From Entrophospora sp. SA101 (lineage: Eukaryota > Glomeromycota > Glomeromycetes > Entrophosporales > Entrophosporaceae): DNA of 64,000 bases. A model generated the notes under the pieces. It had not been told where the DNA came from, ran no database searches, and saw nothing but the letters and a program-made list of their open reading frames with translations. Position 1 is the stretch's first letter. Each line of letters opens with the position of its first letter. Positions 49,901 to 62,715 of this stretch are shown one piece after another. The translations under genes and the position numbers were made by a program. The stretch is from NCBI GenBank assembly GCA_958430865.1, contig CAUDNR010002369.1:21547-85546 (forward strand). The letters are read 5' to 3'.

Positions 49901-52900
49901 TTGGAGTGATGTTGTTGCTTTTAGAAAACATATTTTTAATGTTATTAGTAAATCATTTGAACAGTTTCAAAACATACAAGTAAATTCTAATCATCGTGGA
50001 CATCATGAAACTGCATGGATTATCAACCGATTTGCACATGTTGCAAGAAAGCATCAACTTTATGATGTTTGTACAGAATTTTTGCAAAAGATTTATGCTT
50101 TGCCAAATATTGAGATTAATGAAGCGTTTTTGAAGCTGAGAGAACAAACAAAATGCCATTATCAAAATAATGAAATGAATCAAGCTCTAGATGTTATAGT
50201 TAATACAAATTTAAACTTTTTTAGCACACAACAAAAGGCAGAATTTCATACTTTACGAGGAATGATATATCTTAAGTCTAACCGGGACCAAGAAGCTAAC
50301 GAATCATTTTCTACATCTGTAACAAATGATATGCGTCTTGCCAAAGCTTGGGCTGCATGGGGTTATTACAATGATCGCAAATATAAGGAGAAACCTAATG
50401 AAATTGTTTTGGCTGTATATGCTTTAACTTGTTATTTACAAGCTGCGAGTCTTTATAATTCAGCTAAATCTAGAAAACTAGTAATTCGTATCTTATGGCT
50501 TTTATCTCTTGATGATGCACAAGGAACGATTTCAATTGTTTTTGAGACATTTTTCAATAAAACAGAAGTTCCTGTATGGTATTGGATAACTTTCATACCC
50601 CAACTTATTATATGCCTAATGCATAAAGAGGCAAAGCATGCTCGTGGCATCCTTATGAAAATTGCTAAACAATATCCTCAGGTGAGTTGTATATTCTTCA
50701 ATTGTAGAAAATAAATAAATGATTAGTTATTAATGAATGTAACAATTTTTTTTTAGGCATTACATTTTCAATTAAGAACAGCAAGAGAAGAATATTTGTT
50801 GGTGAAAAAACAAGTAGCCATTGCTCAAACACAAGCTCGTGCAGCACAACTATCATCAACTATTGCTAATAATCCAGGAGCATCATCAACACAATTAGTG
50901 ACTCCTGTGATTTCTTCAACATCACAAATTGGTTCTAATATTGCAAACATTGGAAATGTACAACAACCAATCCCACAAAATATTGGACAGAGTAATTCTA
51001 ATCAAGGAAGTCCTCCTGCTCAAATTAATATTCTTGGAGTTAATACCAATCAATCGAATCAAATGTCTTCTCAACCTCAAAGTCCTGCCATACAAGGAAT
51101 TAATGTTCTAAGTATGTCAACGCCTCCAACTCTTTCCAACAATATCACAGTACAAAATATGCAAAACATTAATTATTTGTCTAATGGAAAACTGTCTGCT
51201 AATTCTTTAAGTAATATGCAAGGTACAACTCCAACAGTTGCTGAAACAGGAATATCGCCTATTACACAATCACCTGGAATGAGTCCAATTCATCATCAAC
51301 GTACCTTGCCAAATATTGCGACTACACCACAACCCCAACTCATAATAAAGCAACCATGGGAACATGTTGAAGATATAATGTCTACTTTAAAAACATCTTT
51401 TCCTTTATTGGCTTTAACAATGGAGACTATGGTTGATCAAATTCAACAACGTCTTAAGCCAAATTCAGATGAGGATATTTATAGATTGATTGTTGCACTT
51501 TTAAATGACGGTTTACAGGTATTATTTTATTACTTTTATTGCTGTATGAGTGCTTGAAGTTTTTATAAATTTAAAAGAATACCAATTCTTGTCTCGTGAA
51601 TAGCAAATAACAAATAGATTGACTCAAAATCATGACATTGAATCAATTACACACACAACTGAAATGAATGTCAAAAGATTTGCTGATAATCTAAGTCTTG
51701 GTCCAATAAAGGTTTGTTATTCCTATTTTTGTTAAGGCCATTTAAAATTGATACAGCTATGTCTAAATTAAATTAAATTATATATATATATATATATGTA
51801 TTATTAGACTGCCTTTGAAGATGATTTTATTAAAAGAAAACCTAATTTCACACAATATGTTGAAAATCTTCGTAGATGGAGAGACAAGTTTGAGGTTATA
51901 TTGGACAGCAAACCACGTAAACAACATCTAGAATATTTTAGTGCCTATTTGGTTGAATTTCAGCATCAAAAATTCGAAGAGGTAGAAATTCCTGGACAGT
52001 ATCTATTGGTAAGCTTTAAATCAATTAATTGTCAACAGTAAACATTATACTTGTTTGTTATCTAATTAGATCGTGTGTATGTATGTAGCTTAAAGATAAC
52101 AATAATTCAGATTTTATTCGTATTGATCGTTTTATGTCAGAAATTGAAATAATTCGATCTCATGGTTTTTGTTATCGAAGACTTACTATACGAGGACATG
52201 ATGGTAGTCTTCACCCATTTGCAGTTCAGTACCCATCAGCAAGGCATAGTCGACGTGAAGAGCGAATGTTACAACTCTTCAGAATCCTAAATAGGTAAGT
52301 AAAATAACCTTTTAAAAATGCATTATTTAAAGGTTTAAAACTTTCTTACTAAAAGCAACATCATATTATTATTTTAAGTGTAATCGAACATCACAAAGAA
52401 AGCCGTAAACGAAATCTATCATTTCATCTTCCTCTAATAATTCCATTTGCTCCACAAGTTAGGATAGTGCAGGATGATCCATCATACTGTTCTTTACAAG
52501 ATATATATGAAGATCATTGTGATGATATCAAGATATCAAAAGATGAGCCCATTATTTATTTTATTAATAAAATGAAATCCAATATAAGTCATACAATTAC
52601 AGTAAGAAATTTAACTATAATTGATTTGGCATGTAAATTTATGCAATTATTTGTACTGAATTATTCATTAACTTAGAGGAAAGATGTTATAAATCTCAAA
52701 ATTGAGATAGCAAGAAATATTCAATCAAAGTATATACCAAATGACGTTTTAACAAAGGTATTATATTATATGTTTATATATTTATATAAAAAATATATTG
52801 ATTACTAATGATTGTTATAATTTAGTTCATTGCCAAAACTATCAAATCACATGAGGAACTTTGGTCATTTAAGAAACATTTTACTTCACAAATGGCATCT

Positions 52901-53809
52901 GTATCTTTTATGACATATCTAATTTGTGTTGGTCAAAGACATCCACACAAATTTCTGATATCTCGAAATACTGGTAACATTTGGTCCAGTGAATTAATTC
53001 CGAGTAAGTTATAAAATCATCTATGTTTTTATTAATAGCATTCAATTTATTTCATCTAATTTAAAAATTTTTAATTAGGTTTTGCACAAGGAGCTCCAAT
53101 GTTTCAAAACCAGGAACCTGTTCCTTTCCGGTTTACTCGCAGTATACAACAATTTATGACTCCAATTGGTATAGAAGGAATTTTTTCTTCAGGTATGTCT
53201 AATTGTTTGGCAAGGTATTTCGTACTGTTTTTAATTAGCTATTCAATCTTTTTATTATTAGCAATGCTTGCTATTGGTCGATGCTTGACTGAACCAGAGG
53301 TATAAAAATTTTTTTTGAATAATCTCTTGTATTTCTATATTTTTAAAAGTTAAAGCTTTTTGTATAATATAGTTTGATTTAGGCCAATACTTGAGTATTT
53401 TTATTCGTGATGAGTTAATCACATGGCATTATATAAGTCAAAAACACCCTAATGATCAACTGCTTCGACAGAAAGTCTTAGAAACTGTTGATCAAGTTGT
53501 TAATAAGGCAAAGATGATTGGGAATATTGATAGTAATTGTGATAAGGTAATTTAATTGATTAGTTCTTTTTGTGTATTGCTATTTGGTTGATTGATTTAT
53601 CATTCCAATATTGTTTTTATCTATTCTGGCATCAGAATGGTAATAGGTCAATGTATAGCTCAATTTCGGACTTAATAGCAATGGCAAGTAACCCACAAAA
53701 TTTAGCAAATATGGAGGTAAGAAAATTTTATTATCAATATGATTAAATTTTGATAAGCCATATTAAATTTTTTCATATTATCCAGGTTATATGGATGCAA
53801 TGGTTATAA
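46985..53809 (+). pseudogene. TRA1: TRA1 3' half, direct copy (about residues 1997-3958)
   Basis: Copies 22964-29788 of the main gene at offset 24021, including the end of the giant exon and exons 11-22 with all splice sites, stopping at 53807-53809. Translated pieces are the same as in the main gene. It lacks the first half (HEAT region up to residue 1996), starts in mid-codon at a microhomology joint with the inverted copy, and has no promoter, so it should not be expressed as TRA1. It may be the true 3' end of the allele whose middle is the diverged piece at 43.5-44.3 kb, misjoined by assembly. Confidence 0.92.
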
Positions 53810-54360
53810 CAATTTAAATAATTTAATGTGTACAACAACCATATAAAATATAAATAAAAATTCAAATCAAACTATTATAATGATCGAGTCTATCCTTAAA
53901 ACGGAAACATTATAAAGACGTTTACTTTCATGTGATAATAATAATAATTAAATTAAATGTGATTTAATCAAATTTCGTTTTAAAATTAAAAAAGTTCTCA
54001 ATTTTGTATGCACAACTATAAGGATCTAAAACTAAAAAATGACCTTTTTTATGTAGTATTTTGAAAAACTATGTTCCAATATTCTTCTTCCCATGTACTG
54101 TATATAAAATCAACTCATCTATAAATATTATTAAAATCATGATTTTAGTCAAATTTGGAAATCGTCTCTACGAATGAGTTCCCCCCGTTATTATTATGTT
54201 ATCAGTCACAGGACATTGCAGATCAATCATCATATAAAGACATCAAAAAAAAAAGTGCAACTTCAAACTACTAAGGAAAAAAATCACTATTTTTGCAATC
54301 TTTAGAACCTGAGCAACAATGAATTAGAGAATTTATTAGTTTGAAGTTGCACAATTTTAC

Positions 54361-54797
54361 TTTTTTTTTTCCAAGTTAAAGTTTATTTTTATTAGAGTAT
54401 ATTGTGTAAAATACAATAATAAGATACAAACAATTTAATAATAAAAATAAAGCTACTGCCTCTGCTACTATGAATCCAAAAAAAAATTGGAGTGCACGAG
54501 ACCAACTTGCCATTTAGTAACTCAAAAATCGAACCAACTAGGCCTATTTAAAGTTAATGCTTACGCACCTAACTGGTATTCTCAATTCAATGGCTATTAC
54601 TATAAAATCCAACCAATTGCCTCCAAATCTAATTGAATGTAATATCCCCCTTTTACCCAATTCTAGATTGTCATTAAGGATATTATGATTATTAGATATT
54701 GTAAATACAAATTGTTCATCAATTGGCATTATTTCACAGCACGGTTTCCATATTTCTTCTAAAATTTCTTTTTGAAGTTCATTGACAAAATTAGTTA
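54361..54797 (-). mobile_element. LINE 3' end, third copy
   Basis: Same truncated LINE with poly(A) as at 30340, offset 24021. It is carried with the TRA1 3' flank (53810-54360, non-coding) rather than inserted separately. Confidence 0.7.
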
Positions 54798-55046
54798 GTG
54801 AAGTTGCACCATTTCAATTTTACAGTGCAAATCGTCTATACTCAAAATTATGAAAACCTAAATATCGTGTGATCCACTTGTCAGATTTTAATGAAAATAT
54901 TACCATTCAAATCAGCTTTAAAAAAGGAATCGATTTATAACATAAAAAAATTTAGTCTCATTTTTTAGTCGAAGATCTTTCTTAATTTGGAAAACAATAA
55001 ATTTAAAAGTTTCAAAACAAGAAATTAGATTAAAATAAAAGAATAC

Positions 55047-55919
55047 TTAAATTTTAATTTCATCATACACAGAATCAGGAACTCTACTGTGTGATCTATA
55101 CTTTTTCACTGCAAACTCAGCTAATCTTCCTGAAATTCCTTTCTATAAACATTCATATATCTCCAGCTTTTTTGTGCATAACAACGAATTGTTGTCAAGG
55201 ATACTGAGTTTAATGCTTCTGGTACAACTATTTGTAAACTTGACCACTTATAATCTCAATTCTTTCTTGTATAATGTTTTGCAGCTCCCAAAATATCTCA
55301 ACAAAATTGAGTTCACAATGAAATTTTGGATAAAATATACATTTATGACTTCTTTTTTCAATTTCCTCTTGAAGAGTTGATTTTTGTGATAAAAAATCAG
55401 GTTGTAATGCTATAATGCGTCTCATGCAACAATCTACTCTTTTCAAATCAATTATTTTGGTATTTTTTCCTTTACATAATTTGCAGTCAGCAACTAACCC
55501 ATCTATCCATAACCCTCTTTCTTTTAAAATTTCACACATTCCTTTAGGTAAATTTGGATGAGTTGAATGATTAGCAGAAAAAATCATATCTGTGGAGTAT
55601 TATTTGCTCCATAAAATGTTGAACACATGCAAGGTTGTTTACCTCCAGGTTTGGCATTCATGTGTGCAGCATTCAATCCATCTTTTGGCAAGGATCCATG
55701 ATTGGTGCTATTATCAAATGCAAAGACAGCAATTGCTTCAAGATGAATTGTTTCAAATATTGGTATAGCATACTCAATTACTTGGTCTAACAATTGGTCA
55801 GCTGTCCACCAACCCTCTTCATTTTTTCCAGGTTTTAAAATTTTTCTAGCTTCTTTTGGAATATTTGGATTTGCCAATTCTTGTTCTGGTGTTAATTTTA
55901 AACATCCAACTGTCATCAA
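55047..55919 (-). pseudogene. DDE transposase relic, third copy
   Basis: Matches 33476-34348 at offset 21571, with the same N-terminal truncation at the LINE junction and the same two frameshifts. This locus has the unit only once, so it probably shows the state before the 2450-bp tandem duplication. Confidence 0.75.
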
Positions 55920-57718
55920 TACAAAAAAAATTTCTGCTTATGAGCATAGTCTTAACTATACAATAGCTGACTTATATACAAAAGCAAAATTTGTCATGGA
56001 AGTTAATCTAGGTATAATTATACCAAGCTTTCATATGCCTACTAGAAGACAACCAGATAATAATCTCATTATAAAATTTGTGGACAATCCAATTATACAA
56101 AATCAATTACTACAGCACCAAATAATTCTAGAACCTTATAAAACCCTGGAATTTTATAAGATGATTCTTTGACAAATTTGGGAACACATGATATATCTAT
56201 GGTCTGTGCTTATATACAAACACATACAGCAGCACCACAATTACAATTTACTGCAAGTTTAAGGTCTTGGCCCTCAGCAGCAAGATCTGAACTAATAGCA
56301 GTGGTAGCAGTAATATTAGTCTCTCCTCCAAATGCAAATATTAGAATTTATACTGATAGTAAATGTACTATTGATCAATATGAACAATTAACTTCTACAA
56401 CTTCTTCTACATCTCCTCGCAATATTTTTAAACAACACAACACATTGTTTGGATTATACTTCATGAAATTTTAGAAATAAAAAAAATTGATATTAGCTTT
56501 ATTAAGGTCAAAGCACACAATGGAAATCATTTTAATGAAATGGTAGATTCATTGGCCAAAAATGCACACACACATGATTTCCCTCCTTTTTCAATTACAA
56601 CTGAATTTTTACAATCATTAAGATATATACCTAAATGGAATAATATTATCATAGAACAACATTTATGACACCTTATTACAAATATTTCATACAATGGGGG
56701 ATTTGAAACCTGGCTAAATTTATATAGAAACAAAAAATATCACCAAACTTTAATAGATTGGGAACTGACTTTTGGAATTCTCAACACCTTTGAAACATCA
56801 ACAGAAACATCATTTACTGCTTCAAACAAGAAAATTTCAAAAATTAAGTTATTAATTGAAGAACTTCCAACAGTTGAACACATCAAAAAATGAAGACCAG
56901 ATCTATATAACAATTGGAAGTGTCCTTTATGTAAGAACCAACTTGAATCATTTGAACATATTTGGAACTGTACACAAAATGTACAAAAAATTAAAGAAAT
57001 ATTATATAATGCAAAAAGCAAACTTATAAAAAATGTCCAAAAAAAGAATAAAGGAAAAAAATTGTCATCAAAAGATTTGGAACATGATCACCTGTGGTTT
57101 AACAATCAGAATAATGCATCTTAACAGTGATCGATTTAATCAATGGCATTGTTCCAAAAATTTTATCTGACCAAATCAATAAATTTCTCAATAATAGAAT
57201 GCACACTAAAAAAATTATAACTAATTTTGTCAATGAACTTCAAAAAGAAATTTTAGAAGAAATATGGAAACCACGTTGTGAAATAATGCTAATCAATGAA
57301 CATTCTGCTGGTATAGATAGAAAGCAAAAAATAAAAAGAAACCATTAAATTATGTATCTACAATATCTAATGATCATAATATCCTTAATGACAATTTAGA
57401 ATTGGATAAAAGGGGATATTACATTCAATTAGATTTGGAGGCAAGTGGTTGGATTTTATAGTAATAGTTAACTAGCCATTGAATCGAGAATACCAGTTAG
57501 GTGAATAGGCATTAACTTTAAGTAGGCCTAGCTGGTTCGATTTTTGAGTTACTAAATGGCAAGTTGGTCCCATGCACTCCAAATTTTTTTTTCTTTGGAT
57601 TAATAGTAGCAGGGGCAGTAGTTTTATTTTTTTATTTAATTGTTTGTTTTTATTATTATATTTTACACAATTATACTTTAATAAAAATAAACTTCAACTT
57701 GGGGAAAAAAAAAAAAAA
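55920..57718 (+). mobile_element. LINE 3' half, complete to poly(A)
   Basis: Relative of 34349-35467 that runs on to the natural 3' end. RNase H (ARSELIAVVAV, IYTDSKCTID) is broken at the first motif by a two-base loss near 56158 and again near 56440. The zinc knuckle is CPLCKNQLESFEHIWNC. A C-terminal tail at 57127-57348 (INGIVPKILSDQ, FVNELQKEILEEIW, PRCEIM) is followed by a UTR and an A run at 57705-57718. The element is 5'-truncated at 55920, against the transposase relic. Its lesions differ from those of the other copy, so each decayed on its own. Confidence 0.75.
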
Positions 57719-59112
57719 TTAATCGATAACAATAATTATAACGTACTGACGAACAAAAAAAATAATATAATTTACAGTTGCACAATTAATTAATAAATAT
57801 AGTTAACGATTGCTATGTATTCGAATTAATGTTGTTTGACCAGAGTTGTAAAACTATTACGTTAAATTCACTGCCATTAAGTCAACTAAAATATAAAATC
57901 TCACAATAAATATATATTTCTTATGTATCCCAATCTCTTTCTTTGTTTATTAGTAGTATATAGTTGTATCCGCCGAATGATGTTCACTGATTATTCACCG
58001 ATTATCCGACAAAGTACAGATAATCAACGGTTACAACCATTATTCATCAGTTGTTCCCATGGAGCCAAGTTTTTCTTTTTGCTGAACACGAATTCAGTTC
58101 CAAAACACTCATTTATAACGTGATACATGATCAGGGTAGATAAAATCATCGATTAAGAATTCGGTACTTTACGTGATTCATTTTAGTGTAATTATTATTA
58201 TTATCAAATGAAAACTTTACGCAAAAACTTGAAGTTTTCACAACACCAATATTGATTGATTAAGTTACTTTCAATGACTAAACCATCCTTATTTTTATCC
58301 CTATTGTATGATCAATGAAAATTTCATCAAGGATAACTTTTGGTCTTTACTTGAAAAGCATAGCTTCGGTCCTCCTCGTGGAGAAAAATAATAAATAATT
58401 TAACATTCTAATAAAATAAAAAATTCTGCGATAGAATCATTATTTTTATTAAATAAAATTAATCATTAATAAACTTTTAAAAAATAAAAATAATACAAAA
58501 ACATTGTCTTTATTTTCTTTGTTTAAAGCAATTTGATAATGTGGTTAGTGCTTTGGTAAAAGGTAACAATTTGTAGAGCTTTGGTAAAAAGTCATGCTTA
58601 TTTGCTTTAGTGAGCAAGCAAACAATATTAAGACTAACGTTGGTTAACTAGCAAGTGTTAACATAAAATTATTAAAAAAGAGAGTTTGAAATCGGCTAAT
58701 AAATATAAACAAGGGCACGTGTTGGAGTATATTTTTTTTTGGAAAACATGAATTAAAAAAATTTGTGAAATTTTTATAATAAAATTAAACAAAACCTTTT
58801 ATAATTCTATAATGACCTTTTCCCCTGTCTTATTTGGTTATAAAGTTTATATCTATAAAAAAAAACTCTATTTTTTACTATAATTACCCTTAGTTTCATG
58901 TTTGTATCTCTTTAGTTGAAGGCTCTGATACAAATTTTATTTAAATAGTTTTTTATTTAAAAAGTTTATTATTATGTAACATCACTGATTTTAATTAACT
59001 GATGTAAAAGTAACGAATTTAGAAAAAACACAATATGGTTTAGATAATTTTGACATGATATTGATTTTTAAAAGATTATTCGCAATCGCCAACACATATC
59101 AATACTATTTCA
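57719..59112. other. Intergenic, nothing recognised
   Basis: AT-rich with scattered short frames (for example 57923-58123) that lack domain character. No RNA gene or terminal repeat was found. Confidence 0.45.
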
Positions 59113-59820
59113 ATGGATCAATTAAAAGGTGTAAAAGGATGGCTAGATTCAATAAATATTGTATATTATGAAGGGACACCAAATTTGAGTTGGAATCAAG
59201 ATGTAGCAGGATTTCATAAAGATTGGTTGGTATTCTTAGGTACATGTGTGAAAATGATAATTATTTGGAAGCAAAAATGGATTCAGTTGGTGAATTTAAA
59301 CCAACTGAGAGTGAAGTAAGTTCCATTATCATTATTGTAGATAATGTTTTTGGGGAATTATAATAATAATTTTACAGAGGTAGCAATGATTATGAAGAAG
59401 AGGTTCAGAAGAGTATCTGCAAAGGCTTGTGTTATATATTGATATTATAATATATATATATACTTTAATAATAATAATGATAATTCAATGACATTACCTG
59501 TTACTAGTTGACAAAGGAAACAAGATGTTGAACATAGGAATTCTAACAATGATTGCGGCAACAGTAGTAGTAGTAACGGTACAAACACAAATAAAAAACT
59601 TCACCAAAGTTTATTGGTGAAAATGCCATGTAGAGTTTTTAATCTTATAAATAATATTTTAATAAATTTATTTGCAATATACAGTATACACAAAATAACA
59701 TTGGTCTTGCTTGACCTCTTAATAAATGATTATTGCATTGAGGATTTACAAGAGGAAGTTGCAAAAAGAAAACGAGATGTTGAAACACATTCATTAGCAC
59801 TAGAGAATGTTCAAGAATGA
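59113..59820 (+). pseudogene. Possible decayed or mis-spliced gene with coiled coil
   Basis: Protein-like pieces occur on one strand: MDQLKGVKGWLDSINIVYY from 59113, then in a shifted frame YMCENDNYLEAKMDS and VGEFKPTESE ending at a GTAAGT donor (about 59316). After an acceptor near 59378 comes SNDYEEEVQKSICKGL. An Asn/Ser-rich part lies at about 59530-59610. A charged helix, IEDLQEEVAKRKRDVETH, ends at the stop at 59818. The order (WL near the start, later a Lys/Glu coiled coil) faintly recalls the augmin subunit HAUS1, but the similarity is too weak to name it. No consistent full-length splice model was found. Confidence 0.25.
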
Positions 59821-60047
59821 GGAGAATGACAATTATCTGAAAAATCGAAACGATTTAGATGCTTATTTTATGTCTGCTATTATAAAAAATATTGGGATAC
59901 CATAGTATTGGGCGAAACTGCCTTTTTTTCAAAAATAGTTTCGGCCACCATCACTAAATAACATCCTTTATCAATAATCTTGGTTTTAGCAAATAGCTTG
60001 GGTAATTAGAAATTTTTTTCCGAAAATCTGTTATTATTTTATTAAAT
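59821..60047. other. Intergenic
   Basis: No gene or element seen. It leads into the MITE cluster upstream of the SAM synthetase gene. Confidence 0.4.
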
Positions 60048-60202
60048 ACAATCCAACCTTGTCGTGGAAGACCTCGTCACAACAGACTATATATATAATT
60101 AACGGATTTCGATATGTTTTTATATGTGAAGTAAAAATTTTAAAAATCCGTCATGACAAGAATCTAATTATAGTCTGCAGTGCTGTGACAAGTTTGATTG
60201 TA
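60048..60202. mobile_element. MITE with CAATCCAACCTTGTC-type ends
   Basis: Inverted ends (TACAATCCAACCTTGTC at 60048 and the complement of TACAATCAAACTTGTC ending at 60202) bracket about 155 bp. TA at each end may be the target duplication. A secondary inverted pair around GACTATA lies inside. Non-coding. Confidence 0.55.
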
Positions 60203-60318
60203 TGCTGAAAAATATGCTACTGTTATCAGCAGCATAGATAAAAATCCAATTATTGTCTATTGAGGTCTACCAATCAAAATAATTAAAATCACATTGCTTA
60301 TCAGAACATTTCGAAAAT

Positions 60319-60402
60319 ATGGCAACGTCATGCTGGACTACATTTTGTTGCAAATTATTTACAACAAAATGTGGTACACTTTTGTCAAGCATGGCGTGCC
60401 AT
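60319..60402. repeat. 84-bp palindromic hairpin
   Basis: ACATTTTGTTG and CAACAAAATGT are separated by 11 bases. Outer arms pair imperfectly (ATGGCAACGTCATGCT with AGCATGGCGTGCCAT). It would form a long stem in DNA or RNA, probably a relic of a small inverted-repeat element. Confidence 0.55.
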
Positions 60403-60534
60403 ATTCTTATTAACAAATATTAATATTCCATGATTAAAGATGTACTGTAGATCATTAACAATTTGGATGTTAGGATTGAATGAAATAAACGAATTTTAGA
60501 GCAACTTTGTTATTAATAAAAGTTAAAATCTAAT

Positions 60535-60695
60535 ACCCACTCAGGAAAAGTTATTTTCTGCTCAGAAAACAACAAAAAAAGCAGAACATTTGTGTAAATT
60601 TTGAAATGGTATTATATATAGTCTGTGCAATGTCATTTTTCTAAATGGTACTTTTTCGATTTTACAATACTCTTCCACGTATAAATTGTCGTATT
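60535..60695. repeat. Dispersed repeat, inverted relative to 37190-37345
   Basis: The reverse complement shares GAGTATTGTAAAA, ATCGAAAAAGTACC, TTAGAAAAATG and TTTTCTGAGCAGAAAATA with 37190-37345. A piece of the same family appears at 1922-1990. Identity is moderate, so these are old copies. Confidence 0.55.
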
Positions 60696-60932
60696 AGATA
60701 CGTGTAATGCTAATCTATCCATAAAAGGATATCAACTAATTTGTTACAAACCCCAAACTCTTTAGGAATGTAATAGTAATGATGAAATTTGAAGTGCATA
60801 TGTGCGACTTTTCATGTACGTAAATCAATCACATCTTAGAGAAAATTGATCGATTATCAAATATAAATTTTTTTTTTTTGAAAAAAAAAAAATCTAATTT
60901 TTAATTATAATTTTAATTATTTTAATTATATA

Positions 60933-62564
60933 ATGAGTGAGGAAAATACTTTTCTTTTTACTTCAGAATCTGTCGGTGAAGGTCATCCTGGTTAGTTAAA
61001 TTTATTAAAATTTATTGAATTTCATAATAATTAGTTAATATACAGTATATAAACTTACAGTATATATATAATTGTTTAAAAATTTAAGATAAAATATGCG
61101 ACCAAGTATCCGATGCAATCCTAGATGCTTGCTTAAAAGCTGACCCTTTTTCCAAAGTTGCTTGCGAGACAGCAACAAAAACTGGACTTGTTTTTGTATT
61201 TGGCGAAATTAGTACTTCTGCCACACTTGACTATCAACGAATAATACGTGATACTATTAAACGTATAGGTTATGATGATTCTTCAAAAGGTTTCGATTAT
61301 AAAACTTGTAATATTTTGGTGGCAATTGAACAACAATCACCTGATATTGCTCAAGGCCTTGTCCGACAAGGTCAAAATCTTGAAGATATCGGTGCAGGTG
61401 ATCAAGGTAATTATCTAATACATCCAATATTCGAGAAAAGAAAAATATCATATACAAATAGGCATAAATAAATAAATAAATAAATAAATAAAATTTATTA
61501 TCTCTTTTTTTTTTAAGGCATTATGTTTGGATACGCAACTGATGAAACTCCCGAATTAATGCCACTCACAATTACACTTGCACATAAATTGAATAAAAGA
61601 ATGTCTGACCTTCGTAGAAGTGGCAATTCTTGGTAAAAATTTCTTTTTCTGACACTCACACACTCTCATTCTCTCATCTTCACACTTGCACTGACGCATT
61701 CTCTTCGCACTCGCACCATTTTACACTCATATATAATATTTATATAGGATTAGACCAGATTCTAAAACACAAGTTACTGTACGTTATAAAAATGACAATG
61801 GAGCTTTAATCCCTCTTGAAGTTGATACAATCGTTATCTCTATACAACATTCACCTGACATTACTTTAAAAGATTTGCAACAACAATTAAATGAACAAGT
61901 TATCAAACCAATTATACCTGCAAAATATCTTACCGAAAAAACTGTTTATCATTTACAGCCATCTGGAAAATTCATTATTGGTGGTCCTCAAGGTGATGCT
62001 GGATTAACAGGACGTAAAATCATTGTTGATACGGTAAATAATAACGATTGGTGGAATTAATTTCATTTCGTTAAATAATTAAATCATTATCTAATAAATA
62101 TATATATATATATTTATTTATTTATTTATTTATCAGTATGGGGGACATGGTGCACATGGCGGCGGTGCATTTTCTGGAAAAGATTGGTCTAAAGTAGATC
62201 GTTCTGCTGCATATACAGGTTAAATTAGTAATAATAATCTTTTACTGAAAAAAATAATGTATTAAACTTTTTTTATTATCTATCAGCTCGATGGATTGCC
62301 AAATCTATTGTAAGTGCTAAACTTGCACGTCGTGCCCTTGTGCAACTTTCTTATGCAATCGGAGTTGCAGAGCCACTTTCAATCTTTGTTGATACCTATG
62401 GAACATCAACTAAAACTGACAAGGAATTGTTAGACATCATTAAAAAGAATTTCGATTTAAGACCAGGTGTTATTGTGCAAGAATTAGGTCTCCATAAACC
62501 AAATGGTTGGTCTTATGAACAAACTGCTTCATATGGACATTTTGGTCGTGATGAGGTAATTAAT

Positions 62565-62595
<31 letters not shown>

Positions 62596-62715
62596 TTTTT
62601 TTTCTGAGCAAGTTTAAGTGTCTTTATTGTGGATGATTATGATAATAATAATAATAATATTTTTTATTTTAATACATAGTTCCCATGGGAAAAACCAAAG
62701 GAATTGAAATTATAA
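60933..62715 (+). CDS. SAM1: S-adenosylmethionine synthetase (methionine adenosyltransferase)
   Basis: Makes S-adenosylmethionine from methionine and ATP (EC 2.5.1.6) in the cytosol, the methyl donor for chromatin, RNA and lipid methylation. Seven exons: 60933-60990, 61089-61406, 61518-61632, 61748-62033, 62137-62218, 62287-62555 and 62680-62715. All have GT...AG borders and keep the frame, giving 387 aa, the family's normal length. Signature motifs are in place: GEGHPDKICDQ (ATP and metal site, built across the first intron), [27 protein letters not shown] (methionine-binding loop), [14 protein letters not shown] and [15 protein letters not shown] (phosphate loop). The C-terminus is FPWEKPKEL. 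Introns carry simple repeats: AATA at about 61465-61492, TTTA at about 62113-62133, CAT at about 62567-62594. The gene appears intact and single-copy here. Numbering within the SAM1/SAM2 pair of yeast is arbitrary. Confidence 0.96.

Noticed and set aside
46985..53809. A second functional TRA1 gene
   Set aside because: It lacks the first half of the protein and begins mid-codon at a microhomology joint. It is an independent gene only if the assembly is wrong here.
62340..62636. His-rich 98-aa protein
   Set aside because: It is exon 6 of SAM synthetase read through into the intron's CAT microsatellite.
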